DNA from: Nocardioides rubriscoriae
GTDB lineage: Bacteria > Actinomycetota > Actinomycetes > Propionibacteriales > Nocardioidaceae
Assembly (NCBI RefSeq): GCF_008087085.1
Contig: NZ_VIYJ01000003.1
Coordinates: forward strand, 248,001-312,000
Direction: 5' to 3'
DNA length: 64,000 nt
In this document: in pieces, positions 44,599-53,289 of the stretch
Layout of the letters: each line of letters begins with the position of its first letter
How positions within the stretch are numbered: the stretch's first letter is position 1
Notes under the pieces: model-generated
What the model was told of the DNA's origin: nothing
The model's input: only the letters and a program-made list of their open reading frames with translations
The model's database searches: none
Position numbers and translations under genes: made by a program

Positions 44599-45572
44599 GC
44601 GGCGTCGTCCGGGTCGGCACCCGTCGCAGCCTGCTCGCCACCACCCAGGCCGGCCACGTCGCCGACCTCATCCGCACCCACCTGGGCCGCGAGGTCGAGC
44701 TGGTCGAGATCACCACCGACGGCGACCGCAGCCAGGCCGACGGCACCCCCGTCACCGACCTGCCCGGCTCGGCCACCGGCATCTTCGTCGGGGCCCTGCG
44801 CGAGGCCCTGTTCGACGCGCGGGTCGACGTCGCGGTCCACTCCCTGAAGGACCTGCCGACGGCACCGGCCGACGGCATCACGCTGGCCGCGATCCCGGTC
44901 CGCGAGGACCCCCGCGACGTCGTGGTCGCCCGCGACGGGCTGACCCTCGGCGAGCTCCCGGTCGGCAGCAGGGTCGGCACCGGCTCGCCGCGGCGCGTCG
45001 CGCAGCTGCACGCCCTGGGCCTGGGCCTCGAGATCGTGGGCGTGCGCGGCAACGTCGACACCCGCATCCGCAAGGTCCGCGACGGTGAGCTCGACGGGGT
45101 CGTGCTCGCGCGCGCCGGCCTGGCCCGCATCGACCGCCTCGACGACATCACCGAGGTGCTCGACCCCCTGCAGATGCTGCCGGCGCCGGGGCAGGGTGCC
45201 CTGGCGGTCGAGTGCCGCTCCGACGACCCCCTGGCCGCCGAGCTGGCCCGCCTCGACCACGCCGCCTCGCGTGCGGCGGTCGAGGCCGAGCGCGCCGTGC
45301 TGGCCACCCTCGAGGGCGGGTGCTCCGCCCCGATCGGGGCGCTGGCCGACGTCGTCGAGGGCGACGACGGAGATGAGTTGTGGGTGAGAGCCGTGGCGCT
45401 CTCGCTCGACGGGGCCCTCTCGGTGCGGATGTCCGCATCGGGTGCCCCGGCCGACGCCGTGGGCGTCGGGACCCGGTTGGCGAGCGACATGCTCGCCGAC
45501 GGTGCAGGACAGCTGAACCCATCAGCTGCGGACCCAGCCACGAACGAGCCCCCAGAGGTGCAGAACCCATGA
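44595..45572 (+). CDS. hemC: Porphobilinogen deaminase (hydroxymethylbilane synthase)
   Basis: A 325-residue enzyme that polymerises four porphobilinogen units. The N-terminus VRVGTRRSLLATTQAG is typical, and Asp in SLKDLPT is catalytic. Cys243 in LEGGCSAPIGAL carries the dipyrromethane cofactor. The C-terminal tail is Pro/Ala-rich. It overlaps hemA and the next gene by four bases each. Confidence 0.96.
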   Translation: MSGVVRVGTRRSLLATTQAGHVADLIRTHLGREVELVEITTDGDRSQADGTPVTDLPGSATGIFVGALREALFDARVDVAVHSLKDLPTAPADGITLAAIPVREDPRDVVVARDGLTLGELPVGSRVGTGSPRRVAQLHALGLGLEIVGVRGNVDTRIRKVRDGELDGVVLARAGLARIDRLDDITEVLDPLQMLPAPGQGALAVECRSDDPLAAELARLDHAASRAAVEAERAVLATLEGGCSAPIGALADVVEGDDGDELWVRAVALSLDGALSVRMSASGAPADAVGVGTRLASDMLADGAGQLNPSAADPATNEPPEVQNP

Positions 45573-47287
45573 CTCGAGCCAAGACCGCCACTGCCACCGC
45601 CGGCACCGCCGCCGACCGGATCGCCCGTGCCTGGGTGTCGTTCGTCGGTAGCGGACCCGGCGATCCCGACCTGCTGACGGTCCGCGCCGTCGACCTGCTG
45701 CGCCAGGCCGACGTCGTGGTCACCGAGGTGCCCGAGCACGCGGCCCTGGTCCGCACCGTCCTCGGGCTGCCGACCCCGGTCGAGGCCGAGCCCGGCGACG
45801 ACGAGGCGACCTACGAGGCCACGGCCGCGGCGCCCGGCCCCGAGCTCGTCGACGGGGGCTTCGGCGAGGACGGCCAGCCGCTGACCCACGCCAACCGCGC
45901 CAAGATCGTCCTCAAGCAGGCCAAGCGAGGGCTGCGGGTGGTCCGGCTCCTGGCCGGCGACCCGTTCCTGTACGCCTCGGGTCCCGAGGAGGCGCAGGCC
46001 TGCGCCAAGGCCGGTGTCGGGTTCGAGATCGTCCCCGGGGTCTCCTCGGTGGGTGCGGTCCCGGCGTACGCCGGCATCCCGCTGACCACCAAGGACCACC
46101 GCGAGGTCGCGGTCGTCACCTGCGGCGACAACGCCGCCTCGCGCGTCGACTGGAGCCAGTACGCCGACGGCCGCACGCTGGTGCTGCTGTCCGCGGTGGG
46201 TCAGATCGGCGAGATCGCCAAGGCCCTGGTCGCCGCCGGCCGCTCCGCGCAGACCCCGGTCGCGATGACCCGGGTCGGCACGACGACCGAGCAGCAGACG
46301 CTCACCTCGACCCTCGAGCACGTCGCCGCCGACGCCCGGGCCGCCCGGATGGCGCCGCCCGCGGTCGTCGTCGTCGGCGAGGTCGTCGACCTGCGCTCGA
46401 CGCTGTCGTGGTTCGAGACCAAGCCGCTGTTCGGCTGGCGCGTGCTGGTGCCGCGCACCAAGGACCAGGCCGCCTCGCTGTCCCTGGGCCTGCGCGGCTT
46501 CGGTGCCGTGCCCGAGGAGGTCCCGACGATCTCGGTCGAGCCGCCGCGCAACCCGCTGCAGATGGACAAGGCCGTGCGCGGCCTCGTCGAGGGCCGCTAC
46601 GAGTGGATCGCCTTCACCTCGGTCAACGCCGTGCGCGCCGTGCGCGAGAAGTTCGAGGAGTACGGCCTCGACGCCCGCGCCTTCTCGGGCCTCAAGATCG
46701 CCGCGGTCGGCGACAAGACCGCCGCCGCCATCGCCGCCTGGGGCCTGCGGGCCGACCTGGTGCCCTCGGGTGAGCAGTCGGCCGCCGGCCTGCTCGCCGA
46801 CTGGCCCGAGTACGACGAGGTCCTCGACCCGATCAACCGGGTCTTCCTGCCCCGCGCCGACATCGCCACCGAGACCCTGGTCGCCGGTCTGGTCGACCTC
46901 GGCTGGGAGTGCGACGACGTCACCGCCTACCGCACGGTGCGGGCCACCCCGCCGCCGGCGCCGGTGCGCGACGCGATCAAGTCGGGCAAGTTCGACGCGG
47001 TGGTCTTCACCTCGTCCTCGACGGTGCGCAACCTCGTCGGCATCGCCGGCAAGCCGCACCCCTCGACCATCATCGCCGTGATCGGGCCCGCGACGGCCAA
47101 GACCGCCGAGGAGCACGGCCTGCGCGTCGACGTCCTGGCGCCCAAGCCCGACGTCGACGTGCTCGTCGAGGCCCTGGCCGACTTCGGCGCCTCCCGCCGG
47201 GCGTCGCTGGTCGAGTCCGGTGAGCCCGTCACCAAGCCGTCGGACCGCAAGCCGGCGGCGCGCCGGTCGTCGCGGGCCAAGGCCTGA
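45569..47287 (+). CDS. Fused uroporphyrinogen-III methyltransferase / uroporphyrinogen-III synthase
   Basis: A 572-residue bifunctional protein. The N-terminal CobA/SUMT domain (about residues 20-290) has VGSGPGDPDLLTVRAVDLL, AGDPFLYASGPEEA and VPAYAGIPLT; the C-terminal HemD domain (about 300-550) has the loose uroporphyrinogen-III synthase pattern, with VNAVRAVREKFEEYG and FTSSSTVRNLV. It makes uroporphyrinogen III and diverts part of it to precorrin-2. This fusion is common in actinobacteria. The Lys/Arg-rich tail is disordered. The stop is followed by an unusual hairpin pair. Confidence 0.93.
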   Translation: MTRAKTATATAGTAADRIARAWVSFVGSGPGDPDLLTVRAVDLLRQADVVVTEVPEHAALVRTVLGLPTPVEAEPGDDEATYEATAAAPGPELVDGGFGEDGQPLTHANRAKIVLKQAKRGLRVVRLLAGDPFLYASGPEEAQACAKAGVGFEIVPGVSSVGAVPAYAGIPLTTKDHREVAVVTCGDNAASRVDWSQYADGRTLVLLSAVGQIGEIAKALVAAGRSAQTPVAMTRVGTTTEQQTLTSTLEHVAADARAARMAPPAVVVVGEVVDLRSTLSWFETKPLFGWRVLVPRTKDQAASLSLGLRGFGAVPEEVPTISVEPPRNPLQMDKAVRGLVEGRYEWIAFTSVNAVRAVREKFEEYGLDARAFSGLKIAAVGDKTAAAIAAWGLRADLVPSGEQSAAGLLADWPEYDEVLDPINRVFLPRADIATETLVAGLVDLGWECDDVTAYRTVRATPPPAPVRDAIKSGKFDAVVFTSSSTVRNLVGIAGKPHPSTIIAVIGPATAKTAEEHGLRVDVLAPKPDVDVLVEALADFGASRRASLVESGEPVTKPSDRKPAARRSSRAKA

Positions 47288-47290
47288 GCC

Positions 47291-47356
47291 AGGTGGGAGA
47301 TTCACCGCTGAAGCGGTGAATCTCCCACCTCTGCGACGAAGGATCGTCGCAGAGGT
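47291..47356 (+). promoter_or_regulatory. Two overlapping, mutually exclusive hairpins before hemB
   Basis: A perfect 19-bp stem, AGGTGGGAGATTCACCGCT (47291-47309) with 47312-47330, is followed by ACCTCTGCGACGA (47327-47339) pairing with 47344-47356 around AGGA. The stems share 47327-47330, so both cannot be complete at once. The element fills most of the 93-bp gap between cobA/hemD and hemB. It may be a partial terminator, an RNase stop or a conditional switch. Confidence 0.65.
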
Positions 47357-47380
47357 GCCAGTTCCGTCCAGGAGGTCCGT

Positions 47381-48367
47381 GTGAGCAGCGAGTCCGTGGT
47401 TCCGCCCGTCGTCCGTCCCCGGCGTCTGCGCACGACGCCGGCGCTGCGCCGCAGCGTCGCCGAGACCTCGCTCGAGGCGCGCCAGCTGATCCTGCCGGTG
47501 TTCGTGCGCGAGGGGCTGAGCGAGCCGCACCCGATCTCGTCGATGCCGGGCGTCGTCCAGCACACCCGTGACTCCGTACGCCGGGCCGCGGCCGAGGCGG
47601 CGGAGCTCGGGCTCGCCGGGATCATGCTGTTCGGGATCCCCGAGCACAAGGACGCCATCGGCTCCGGCGCCGTCGACCCCGACGGCATCCTCAACCGGGT
47701 CATCGCCGACGTCGTGGCCGAGGTCGGCGACGCGCTGCCGGTGATGGCCGACCTGTGCCTCGACGAGTTCACCGACCACGGCCACTGCGGGGTGCTGACC
47801 GCCGACGGCCGCGTCGACAACGACGCGACCCTCGAGATCTACGCCGAGATGGCGCGTGCCCAGGCCGCCGCCGGGGTCGACCTGGTCGGTCCCAGCGGCA
47901 TGATGGACGGCCAGGTGGCGGTCGTGCGCGCCGCGCTCGACGGCGCCGGCCACACCGACGTCGCGGTCCTGGCCTACTCCGCGAAGTACGCCTCCGCCTT
48001 CTTCGGCCCCTTCCGCGAGGCCGTCGACTCGTCGCTGCAGGGGGACCGCCGCACCTACCAGCAGGACCCCGCCAACGGCCGCGAAGGCGTGCGCGAGGCC
48101 CTCCTCGACGTCGCCGAGGGCGCCGACATCGTCATGGTCAAGCCCGCCCTGGCCTACCTCGACGTGCTGCGCCGCGTGCGCGACGCCGTCGACGTGCCGG
48201 TGGCGGCCTACAACATCTCCGGCGAGTACTCCATGGTCGAGGCCGCCGCCGCCCACGGCTGGATCGACCGCGAGGCCGCCATCTGGGAGACCCTCATCTC
48301 GATCCGGCGCGCCGGGGCCGACCTCGTGCTGACCTACTGGGCCGCCGAGGTCGCCGGCTGGCTCTAG
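47381..48367 (+). CDS. hemB: Porphobilinogen synthase (delta-aminolevulinate dehydratase)
   Basis: A 328-residue enzyme condensing two aminolevulinates. The Schiff-base lysines are in [17 protein letters not shown] and [12 protein letters not shown]. The metal site reads [16 protein letters not shown], with Asp replacing the extra Cys ligands, so this is the Mg/K-type rather than the Zn-type. It starts with GTG. Although hemA, hemC and cobA/hemD overlap tightly, hemB is separated by 93 bp of hairpins, so its level may be set separately. Confidence 0.96.
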   Translation: MSSESVVPPVVRPRRLRTTPALRRSVAETSLEARQLILPVFVREGLSEPHPISSMPGVVQHTRDSVRRAAAEAAELGLAGIMLFGIPEHKDAIGSGAVDPDGILNRVIADVVAEVGDALPVMADLCLDEFTDHGHCGVLTADGRVDNDATLEIYAEMARAQAAAGVDLVGPSGMMDGQVAVVRAALDGAGHTDVAVLAYSAKYASAFFGPFREAVDSSLQGDRRTYQQDPANGREGVREALLDVAEGADIVMVKPALAYLDVLRRVRDAVDVPVAAYNISGEYSMVEAAAAHGWIDREAAIWETLISIRRAGADLVLTYWAAEVAGWL

Positions 48368-48391
48368 ACCGACCCCTTTCTCCACAGGACG

Positions 48392-48427
48392 ACGTCGACC
48401 CGTCGCGTAGACGCGACGGGTCGACGT
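48392..48427. terminator. Terminator after hemB, copy 1
   Basis: ACGTCGACCCGTCGCGT (48392-48408) pairs perfectly with 48411-48427. It lies 24 bp after hemB, between convergent genes. Its 28-base core (CGACCCGTCGCG-TAGA-CGCGACGGGTCG) recurs unchanged 54 bp further on. Confidence 0.75.
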
Positions 48428-48442
48428 GGTTGTCCCACAAAA

Positions 48443-48482
48443 CGAGATCGACCCGTCGCGTAGACGCGACGGGTCGACCTCG
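48443..48482. terminator. Terminator after the transglycosylase gene, copy 2
   Basis: TCGACCCGTCGCGT (48448-48461) pairs with 48464-48477. CGAG/CTCG flanks extend the stem past one mismatch. It lies directly after the stop of the minus-strand transglycosylase gene. The two identical cores suggest one terminator for each direction, made by local duplication. Confidence 0.75.
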
Positions 48483-48488
48483 TGAGGC

Positions 48489-49688
48489 TCAGGGCTTGGT
48501 GGTGTAGTCCTCCACGCACTGGTCGAACGGGTCGTCGTTGCGCAGCAGGTTGTCGACGTAGCCGTCGAGGGTGCACTGCACGATGGCCTGGGCCAGCGTC
48601 AGCACGTCGTCGACGGGCGCGACGCTGGTCTCGGGCAGCGGCGGGACGGTGACCGGGGGCAGCGAGGGGAGCGGGAGCGTCGGGGTGCCGCCGTCGGTGG
48701 GGGGCTTGGTCGGCTCGCTGGTCGGCTCGTCGGTGGGCTCGTCGGCGGGCTGCTGGGGCTCGACCGGGGCGGCGGTGGTGTCGCCGCCGCCGTTGCGGGG
48801 GCCGTCGCCCCGGGCCGGGGGCGGGGTGTAGCTCGGGTCGGGGCTCAGGAAGCCGGCAGCGGTGGTGCCGTCGGGGACCTGCATGAAGTCGCCGTCGAGG
48901 TAGGCGTCCATGATCGACAGGACCAGGTCGACGTAGGTGTCGGAGTGGTTGTAGCGGTAGACGCTGGCGCGCTGGCCCGAGAGCGTCGACAGGTCGTCGT
49001 CTCCGGAGCAGAGGTAGACGGCCGTGGCGAGCGAGGCGTCGTCGATGTCCTGCGGGTTGCGGACGCCGTCGTTGTCGGCGTCGACGCCCACGACCGACCA
49101 GGTCGAGGGGATGAACTGCATGGGGCCCGCGGCGCGGTCGAAGACGGTGTCGTCGTCGTACTGGCCGGCGTCGGTGTCGCGGATCAGCTGGGTGTTGTTC
49201 CGGCCGTTGAGCGGCGGGCCGAGGATGCCGGGTCGGGCCAGGCCGTCAGCGTCGAGGGCGCTGCCGCCGAAGCGGCCGTGGTTGGACTCCACGCGTCCGA
49301 TCGCCGCGACCAGCTGCCACGAGAGCCGGCACGAGGGGTCGGCGGCGTTGATCACGGTCTCGGCGCGCTGGTAGGCGGCCAGGGCCGCGGAGGGGATGCC
49401 GTTGGTCGAGGAGGTCGCCACGATCTGCTGGGCGTCGCCCTGGGGCCCGCCGACGGTGCCGGTGATGTCGTCGGTGCCCGACACCGAGGCCGGGGCCTCG
49501 ATCGCCTGCGCCGGGACGCTGGAGCCGTCAGGCAGCAGACCGCCGGGGTCGGTGGTGGCGGCCGAGACGTCGGCCGCCGGCGTCACCGCGGTGGTCAGGC
49601 TGGCGGTCCATGCTGCCGACAGCAGGGCCAGCGGCACGAGTGCCGCGGCCCTCTGGATCCGGCCGAATCGCGAGGCGGACAATGTCAT
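48489..49688 (-). CDS. Secreted lytic murein transglycosylase (MltB-like)
   Basis: A 399-residue exported protein. A signal sequence (IQRAAALVPLALLSAAWTASLTTAV) is followed by a Thr/Ser linker and a soluble transglycosylase domain with catalytic Glu in AAIGRVESNHGRFGG. DRAAGPMQFIPSTW and VYRYNHSDTYVDLV are MltB-type signatures. A long Pro/Thr-rich region and a Cys-containing tail end it. It cleaves peptidoglycan during growth or sporulation-like remodelling. The promoter matches that of the rsbN-like gene, so BldN may control it. The start may lie slightly upstream, because AGGGAG abuts the ATG. Confidence 0.88.
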   Translation of the reverse strand: MTLSASRFGRIQRAAALVPLALLSAAWTASLTTAVTPAADVSAATTDPGGLLPDGSSVPAQAIEAPASVSGTDDITGTVGGPQGDAQQIVATSSTNGIPSAALAAYQRAETVINAADPSCRLSWQLVAAIGRVESNHGRFGGSALDADGLARPGILGPPLNGRNNTQLIRDTDAGQYDDDTVFDRAAGPMQFIPSTWSVVGVDADNDGVRNPQDIDDASLATAVYLCSGDDDLSTLSGQRASVYRYNHSDTYVDLVLSIMDAYLDGDFMQVPDGTTAAGFLSPDPSYTPPPARGDGPRNGGGDTTAAPVEPQQPADEPTDEPTSEPTKPPTDGGTPTLPLPSLPPVTVPPLPETSVAPVDDVLTLAQAIVQCTLDGYVDNLLRNDDPFDQCVEDYTTKP

Positions 49689-49745
49689 CTCCCTGAAGTG
49701 GTGCTCGGACAACGCGCTCCCTACCCCACGGCGCCTTGTGCGAAC

Positions 49746-49774
49746 CCAACGAATGATCACACGTGCAAGTTACG
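49746..49774 (-). promoter_or_regulatory. Candidate BldN-type promoter of the transglycosylase gene
   Basis: On the minus strand CGTAAC (49774-49769) and CGTTGG (49751-49746) are 17 bases apart, about 58 bases upstream of the start. ACGACCGTAAC is identical to the rsbN-like promoter. A perfect inverted repeat GTCACA-N6-TGTGAC (49778-49795) lies just upstream of the -35 element and may bind an activator. Confidence 0.6.
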
Positions 49775-49932
49775 GTCGTCACACGAACCTGTGACTATGG
49801 CCACGTCATACGGGGGTCGTCGGACCGTATCGCGCTCAGGGGCGGTCGTCCGACCCGGTCCGGCCCGTGGGCGACCACCCTTCGCGGTGACCCTGGTCCA
49901 GAGCACCACCACTCCTCGGTGACAATGAAGGA

Positions 49933-51261
49933 GTGACCGACGGCCCCACCGACCAGCCCGCCTCGCAGGCCCTGTTCGAGCGAGCCCGGTCGGTGATCCC
50001 CGGCGGGGTCTCCTCGCCGGTCCGCGCGTTCAACGCCGTGGGCGGCACGCCCCGCTTCATCCGCTCGGCGGCCGGTGCCTGGCTGACCGATGCCGACGGC
50101 AACGAGCTGGTCGACCTGGTCTGCTCCTGGGGCCCGATGCTGGTCGGCCACGCCCACCCCGAGGTGCAGGCGGCCGTGCAGGCCGCGGTCGCCCGCGGCA
50201 CGTCGTACGGCGCCCCCACCGAGCCCGAGGTCGCCCTCGGCGAGGAGATCGTGGCGCGCACCCCGGTCGAGCGGGTCCGCTTCGTCTCCTCCGGCACCGA
50301 GGCGACGATGTCGGCCCTGCGGCTGGCGCGCGGCTTCACCGGTCGCGAGGTCGTGGTCAAGTTCGCCGGGTGCTACCACGGCCACGTCGACGCCCTGCTG
50401 GCCTCGGCCGGCTCGGGGCTGGCGACCTTCGCGGTGCCCGGAACCCCCGGCGTGCCGGAGTCGTCGACCGCGCTGACCATCGTGCTGCCCTACAACGACC
50501 GCGCGGCGGTGGCCGCGGCCTTCGCCGAGCACGGTGACCGGATCGCGTGCCTGTTCACCGAGGCGGCCGCCGGCAACATGGGCGTCGTGCCGCCCGAGCC
50601 GGGCTTCAACCGGTTCCTCGCCGAGACCTGCCGGGCCCACGGCGCGCTGTTCGTCAGCGACGAGGTGATGACCGGCTTCCGGGCCAGCCGGCAGGGCTAC
50701 TGGGGCATCGACGGCGCCGCCGAGGGCTGGGTGCCCGACCTGATGACCTTCGGCAAGGTGATGGGCGGCGGCTTCCCGGCCGCGGCGTTCGGCGGCCGTG
50801 CCGACGTCATGTCGATGCTGGCGCCCGAGGGCCCCGTCTACCAGGCCGGCACCCTCTCCGGTAACCCCGTCGCCACCACCGCCGGCCTCGCGACCCTGCG
50901 CCTGGCCACCGACGAGGTCTACGCCCACCTCGACGCCGTCGGCGCGACCCTCAAGGACGCCACCACCGCTGCGCTCGGCGCCGCCGGGGTGGCCCACACC
51001 ATCCAGTCGGCGGGCACCATGTTCTCGGTGTTCCTCTGCGACGGCCCGGTGCGTGACTTCGCCGAGGCCTCGCGCACCGACCAGCGCGCGTACGCCGCGT
51101 TCTTCCACGCCATGCTCGACGCGGGCGTCTACCTGCCGCCGTCGGCGTTCGAGGCGTGGTTCGTGTCCTCGGCCCACGACGACCGCGCGGTGCAGACCGT
51201 GCTCGACGCCCTGCCCGCGGCCGCTGCGGCCGCCGCCCGGTCCCAGGGGGCGGGCGCATGA
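49933..51261 (+). CDS. hemL: Glutamate-1-semialdehyde 2,1-aminomutase
   Basis: A 442-residue PLP enzyme that makes 5-aminolevulinate, the product used by HemB. The PLP lysine is Lys275 in [29 protein letters not shown] N-terminal residues ([21 protein letters not shown]) and [15 protein letters not shown] are typical. The GTG start directly abuts GAAGGAG, too close for a normal Shine-Dalgarno, and GACAAT (49921-49926) would start a leaderless transcript. It overlaps the phosphatase gene by four bases. Confidence 0.95.
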   Translation: MTDGPTDQPASQALFERARSVIPGGVSSPVRAFNAVGGTPRFIRSAAGAWLTDADGNELVDLVCSWGPMLVGHAHPEVQAAVQAAVARGTSYGAPTEPEVALGEEIVARTPVERVRFVSSGTEATMSALRLARGFTGREVVVKFAGCYHGHVDALLASAGSGLATFAVPGTPGVPESSTALTIVLPYNDRAAVAAAFAEHGDRIACLFTEAAAGNMGVVPPEPGFNRFLAETCRAHGALFVSDEVMTGFRASRQGYWGIDGAAEGWVPDLMTFGKVMGGGFPAAAFGGRADVMSMLAPEGPVYQAGTLSGNPVATTAGLATLRLATDEVYAHLDAVGATLKDATTAALGAAGVAHTIQSAGTMFSVFLCDGPVRDFAEASRTDQRAYAAFFHAMLDAGVYLPPSAFEAWFVSSAHDDRAVQTVLDALPAAAAAAARSQGAGA

Positions 51262-51938
51262 GCACCCCCGACACCGTCGTCCACCTGCTGCGCCACGGCG
51301 AGGTCCACAACCCCGAGGGCGTCCTCTACGGCCGCCGCGACGGCTTCCACCTGTCCGACCTCGGTCGCCAGATGGCCGAGAAGGCCGCCGCCAGCCTGCA
51401 GCACCGCGACGTCGTCCACCTCGTCTCCTCGCCGCTGGAGCGCGCGCAGGAGACCGCGGCCCCCCTCGCCCTGGCCCTGGGGCTCGAGCCCCGTCTCGAC
51501 GACCGGGTCATCGAGTCGTGGAGCAGGTTCGAGGGCCAGAGCTTCGGCGGCGGGCGCAACCCGCTCAAGCACCCGTCGCAGTGGCGCTACCTCTGGAACC
51601 CCCTCAAGCCCTCCTGGGGGGAGCCGTACGTCGACATCGTGCGACGCATGACCGCCGCCGTCGCTGACGCCCGCGAGCAGGCCGAGGGCCACGAGGCCGT
51701 CGTGGTCTCCCACCAGCTGCCGATCTGGACCACCCGGCTGCACGTCGAGAAGCGCTCCTTCCTGCACGACCCGCGCAACCGCCAGTGCACCCTGTGCTCG
51801 ATCACGTCGTTGCACTTCGTCGGCGACAGGATCACCCAGATCTCCTACAGCGAGCCCGCGGGCGACCTGATCCCCGTCGGCGACAAGAACGCCCCGTTCT
51901 CCGCCGGCGGTGCCCCGCAGGAGAAGAAGCCCTCATGA
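51258..51938 (+). CDS. Histidine phosphatase (phosphoglycerate mutase-like) family protein
   Basis: A 226-residue phosphatase with the catalytic [11 protein letters not shown] (RHG), the second Arg in [11 protein letters not shown], and the second His in [10 protein letters not shown]. It lies in the conserved order hemL-PGM-TlpA-CcdA-ResB-CcsB (Rv0524-Rv0529 as I recall it), so it may act in cofactor or c-type cytochrome metabolism; the substrate is unknown. It overlaps both neighbours by four bases. Confidence 0.9.
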   Translation: MSTPDTVVHLLRHGEVHNPEGVLYGRRDGFHLSDLGRQMAEKAAASLQHRDVVHLVSSPLERAQETAAPLALALGLEPRLDDRVIESWSRFEGQSFGGGRNPLKHPSQWRYLWNPLKPSWGEPYVDIVRRMTAAVADAREQAEGHEAVVVSHQLPIWTTRLHVEKRSFLHDPRNRQCTLCSITSLHFVGDRITQISYSEPAGDLIPVGDKNAPFSAGGAPQEKKPS

Positions 51939-52507
51939 GCCGGCGCCGTCTCGTCCCTGCCGCCGTGCTCGCGCTGGTGGTCCCCCTCCTGCTCAGCGGG
52001 TGCAGCGGGCTCAAGGGCACCGAGGGCGCCAACTTCGTCACCGGCGACGGCAGCATCCTCGAGATCGACCCGGCCGACCGCGGCGCGCCGGTCGAGCTCA
52101 CGGGTACCTCGCTCGACGAGGAGCCGATCGACCTCACCGACCTGCGCGGCCGGGTCGTGGTGCTCAACGTGTGGGCGTCGTGGTGCAACCCGTGCCGCGA
52201 CGAGGCGCCGGTGCTCGAGGCGGCCTCGAAGGAGGTCGACGCGGCGTTCGTCGGTCTGCTCTTCAAGGACCAGAACCTCGGCGCCGCCGCCGCCTTCGAG
52301 CGCGAGTTCGGCATCGACTACCCCTCGGTCGTCGACGAGGGCCAGGTGCTGGCCCTCGGCAAGTACGCGCCGACCAGCCCGCCGTCGACGTACGTGCTCG
52401 ACAAGCAGGGCCGGGTCGCCGCGGTCGTGAGCGGTGCTCTGACCTCGGGGGTCACGCTCGAGGACCTCGTCACCCAGGCCGCGGGGGAGGGCCCGACCGA
52501 TGGGTGA
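51935..52507 (+). CDS. TlpA/ResA-like thiol-disulfide oxidoreductase lipoprotein
   Basis: A 190-residue membrane-anchored thioredoxin. The lipobox is LLLSGC (Cys at about residue 23). The thioredoxin domain has the active site WASWCNPCRDEAP and the cis-Pro in SPPSTYVLDKQG. It probably reduces the haem-binding cysteines of apocytochrome c outside the membrane, receiving electrons from CcdA, whose gene overlaps it by eight bases. Confidence 0.93.
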   Translation: MSRRRLVPAAVLALVVPLLLSGCSGLKGTEGANFVTGDGSILEIDPADRGAPVELTGTSLDEEPIDLTDLRGRVVVLNVWASWCNPCRDEAPVLEAASKEVDAAFVGLLFKDQNLGAAAAFEREFGIDYPSVVDEGQVLALGKYAPTSPPSTYVLDKQGRVAAVVSGALTSGVTLEDLVTQAAGEGPTDG

Positions 52508-53261
52508 CTGGTTCGGTCAGCAGGCGGCGGGCGGCTCGCTCGCGCTCGCCCTCCCGGTGGCGGCGATCGCCGGGCTCGTCTCGTTCTTCAGCCCGTGCGT
52601 CATCCCGCTGCTGCCCGGCTACCTCTCCTACGCCACCGGCCTGTCCGGCGCCGACCTCGCCGCCGGCGAGGCCGGCCGCCGCCGCGGCCGGATGCTGCTC
52701 GGGTCCCTGCTCTTCGTGCTCGGCTTCGCCGCGGTGTTCGTGCTCATCGGCACCACCATCGGCGGCGTCGGCCTGTGGCTGCGCCAGTACGGCGACCAGA
52801 TCACCTTCGTGATGGGTTTCGTGCTGATCGCGCTGGGCCTGGTCTTCGCCGGCGTCGTGCCCTGGCTGCAGCGCGAGTGGCGCATCCACACCATCCCTGC
52901 CGTCGGCCTCGGGGCGGCCCCGCTCATCGGGGCGCTGTTCGCCCTCGGTTGGACGCCCTGCATCGGCCCGACGTACGGCGTGATCGTCGGCCTCACCTAC
53001 ACCGACGCCACCGCGGCGCGCGGCGCCGTGCTGTCGGCGGCCTACGCCCTGGGCCTCGGCGTCCCGTTCATCCTGGCCGGCGTCTTCTACGCCCGCTCGC
53101 TCGGCGCCCTGAAGTGGGTGCGACGCCACCAGCAGACGGTGATGCGGGTCGGTGGCGCGATGCTCGTGGTGGTCGGGCTGCTGCTGGTCACCGGCTTCTG
53201 GGACCAGGCGGTCCAGTGGGTCCAGGTCCGTCTCGTCGGCGGCTTCGAGGTGCCGGTATGA
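52500..53261 (+). CDS. ccdA: Cytochrome c biogenesis protein CcdA
   Basis: A 253-residue protein with six membrane helices. It passes reducing power across the membrane to TlpA. The two redox cysteines are in SFFSPCVIPLLPGYLSY (helix 1) and GWTPCIGPTYG (helix 4), each next to the conserved Pro. The gene starts inside tlpA and is followed 28 bp later by resB. Confidence 0.94.
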   Translation: MGDWFGQQAAGGSLALALPVAAIAGLVSFFSPCVIPLLPGYLSYATGLSGADLAAGEAGRRRGRMLLGSLLFVLGFAAVFVLIGTTIGGVGLWLRQYGDQITFVMGFVLIALGLVFAGVVPWLQREWRIHTIPAVGLGAAPLIGALFALGWTPCIGPTYGVIVGLTYTDATAARGAVLSAAYALGLGVPFILAGVFYARSLGALKWVRRHQQTVMRVGGAMLVVVGLLLVTGFWDQAVQWVQVRLVGGFEVPV

Positions 53262-53289
53262 CCAGGCGCACGACGAGGAAGGTGCGCGC

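Noticed and set aside
44561..48385. A 1274-codon minus-strand frame across hemC, cobA/hemD and hemB
   Set aside because: It is antisense to three well-identified enzymes and has no recognisable motif; composition is that of a shadow frame.
49689..49932. A c-di-AMP (ydaO-type) riboswitch upstream of the transglycosylase gene
   Set aside because: Such riboswitches often control actinobacterial wall hydrolases and disA is present, but the conserved ydaO segments are not visible in the leader; a BldN-like promoter explains the region better.
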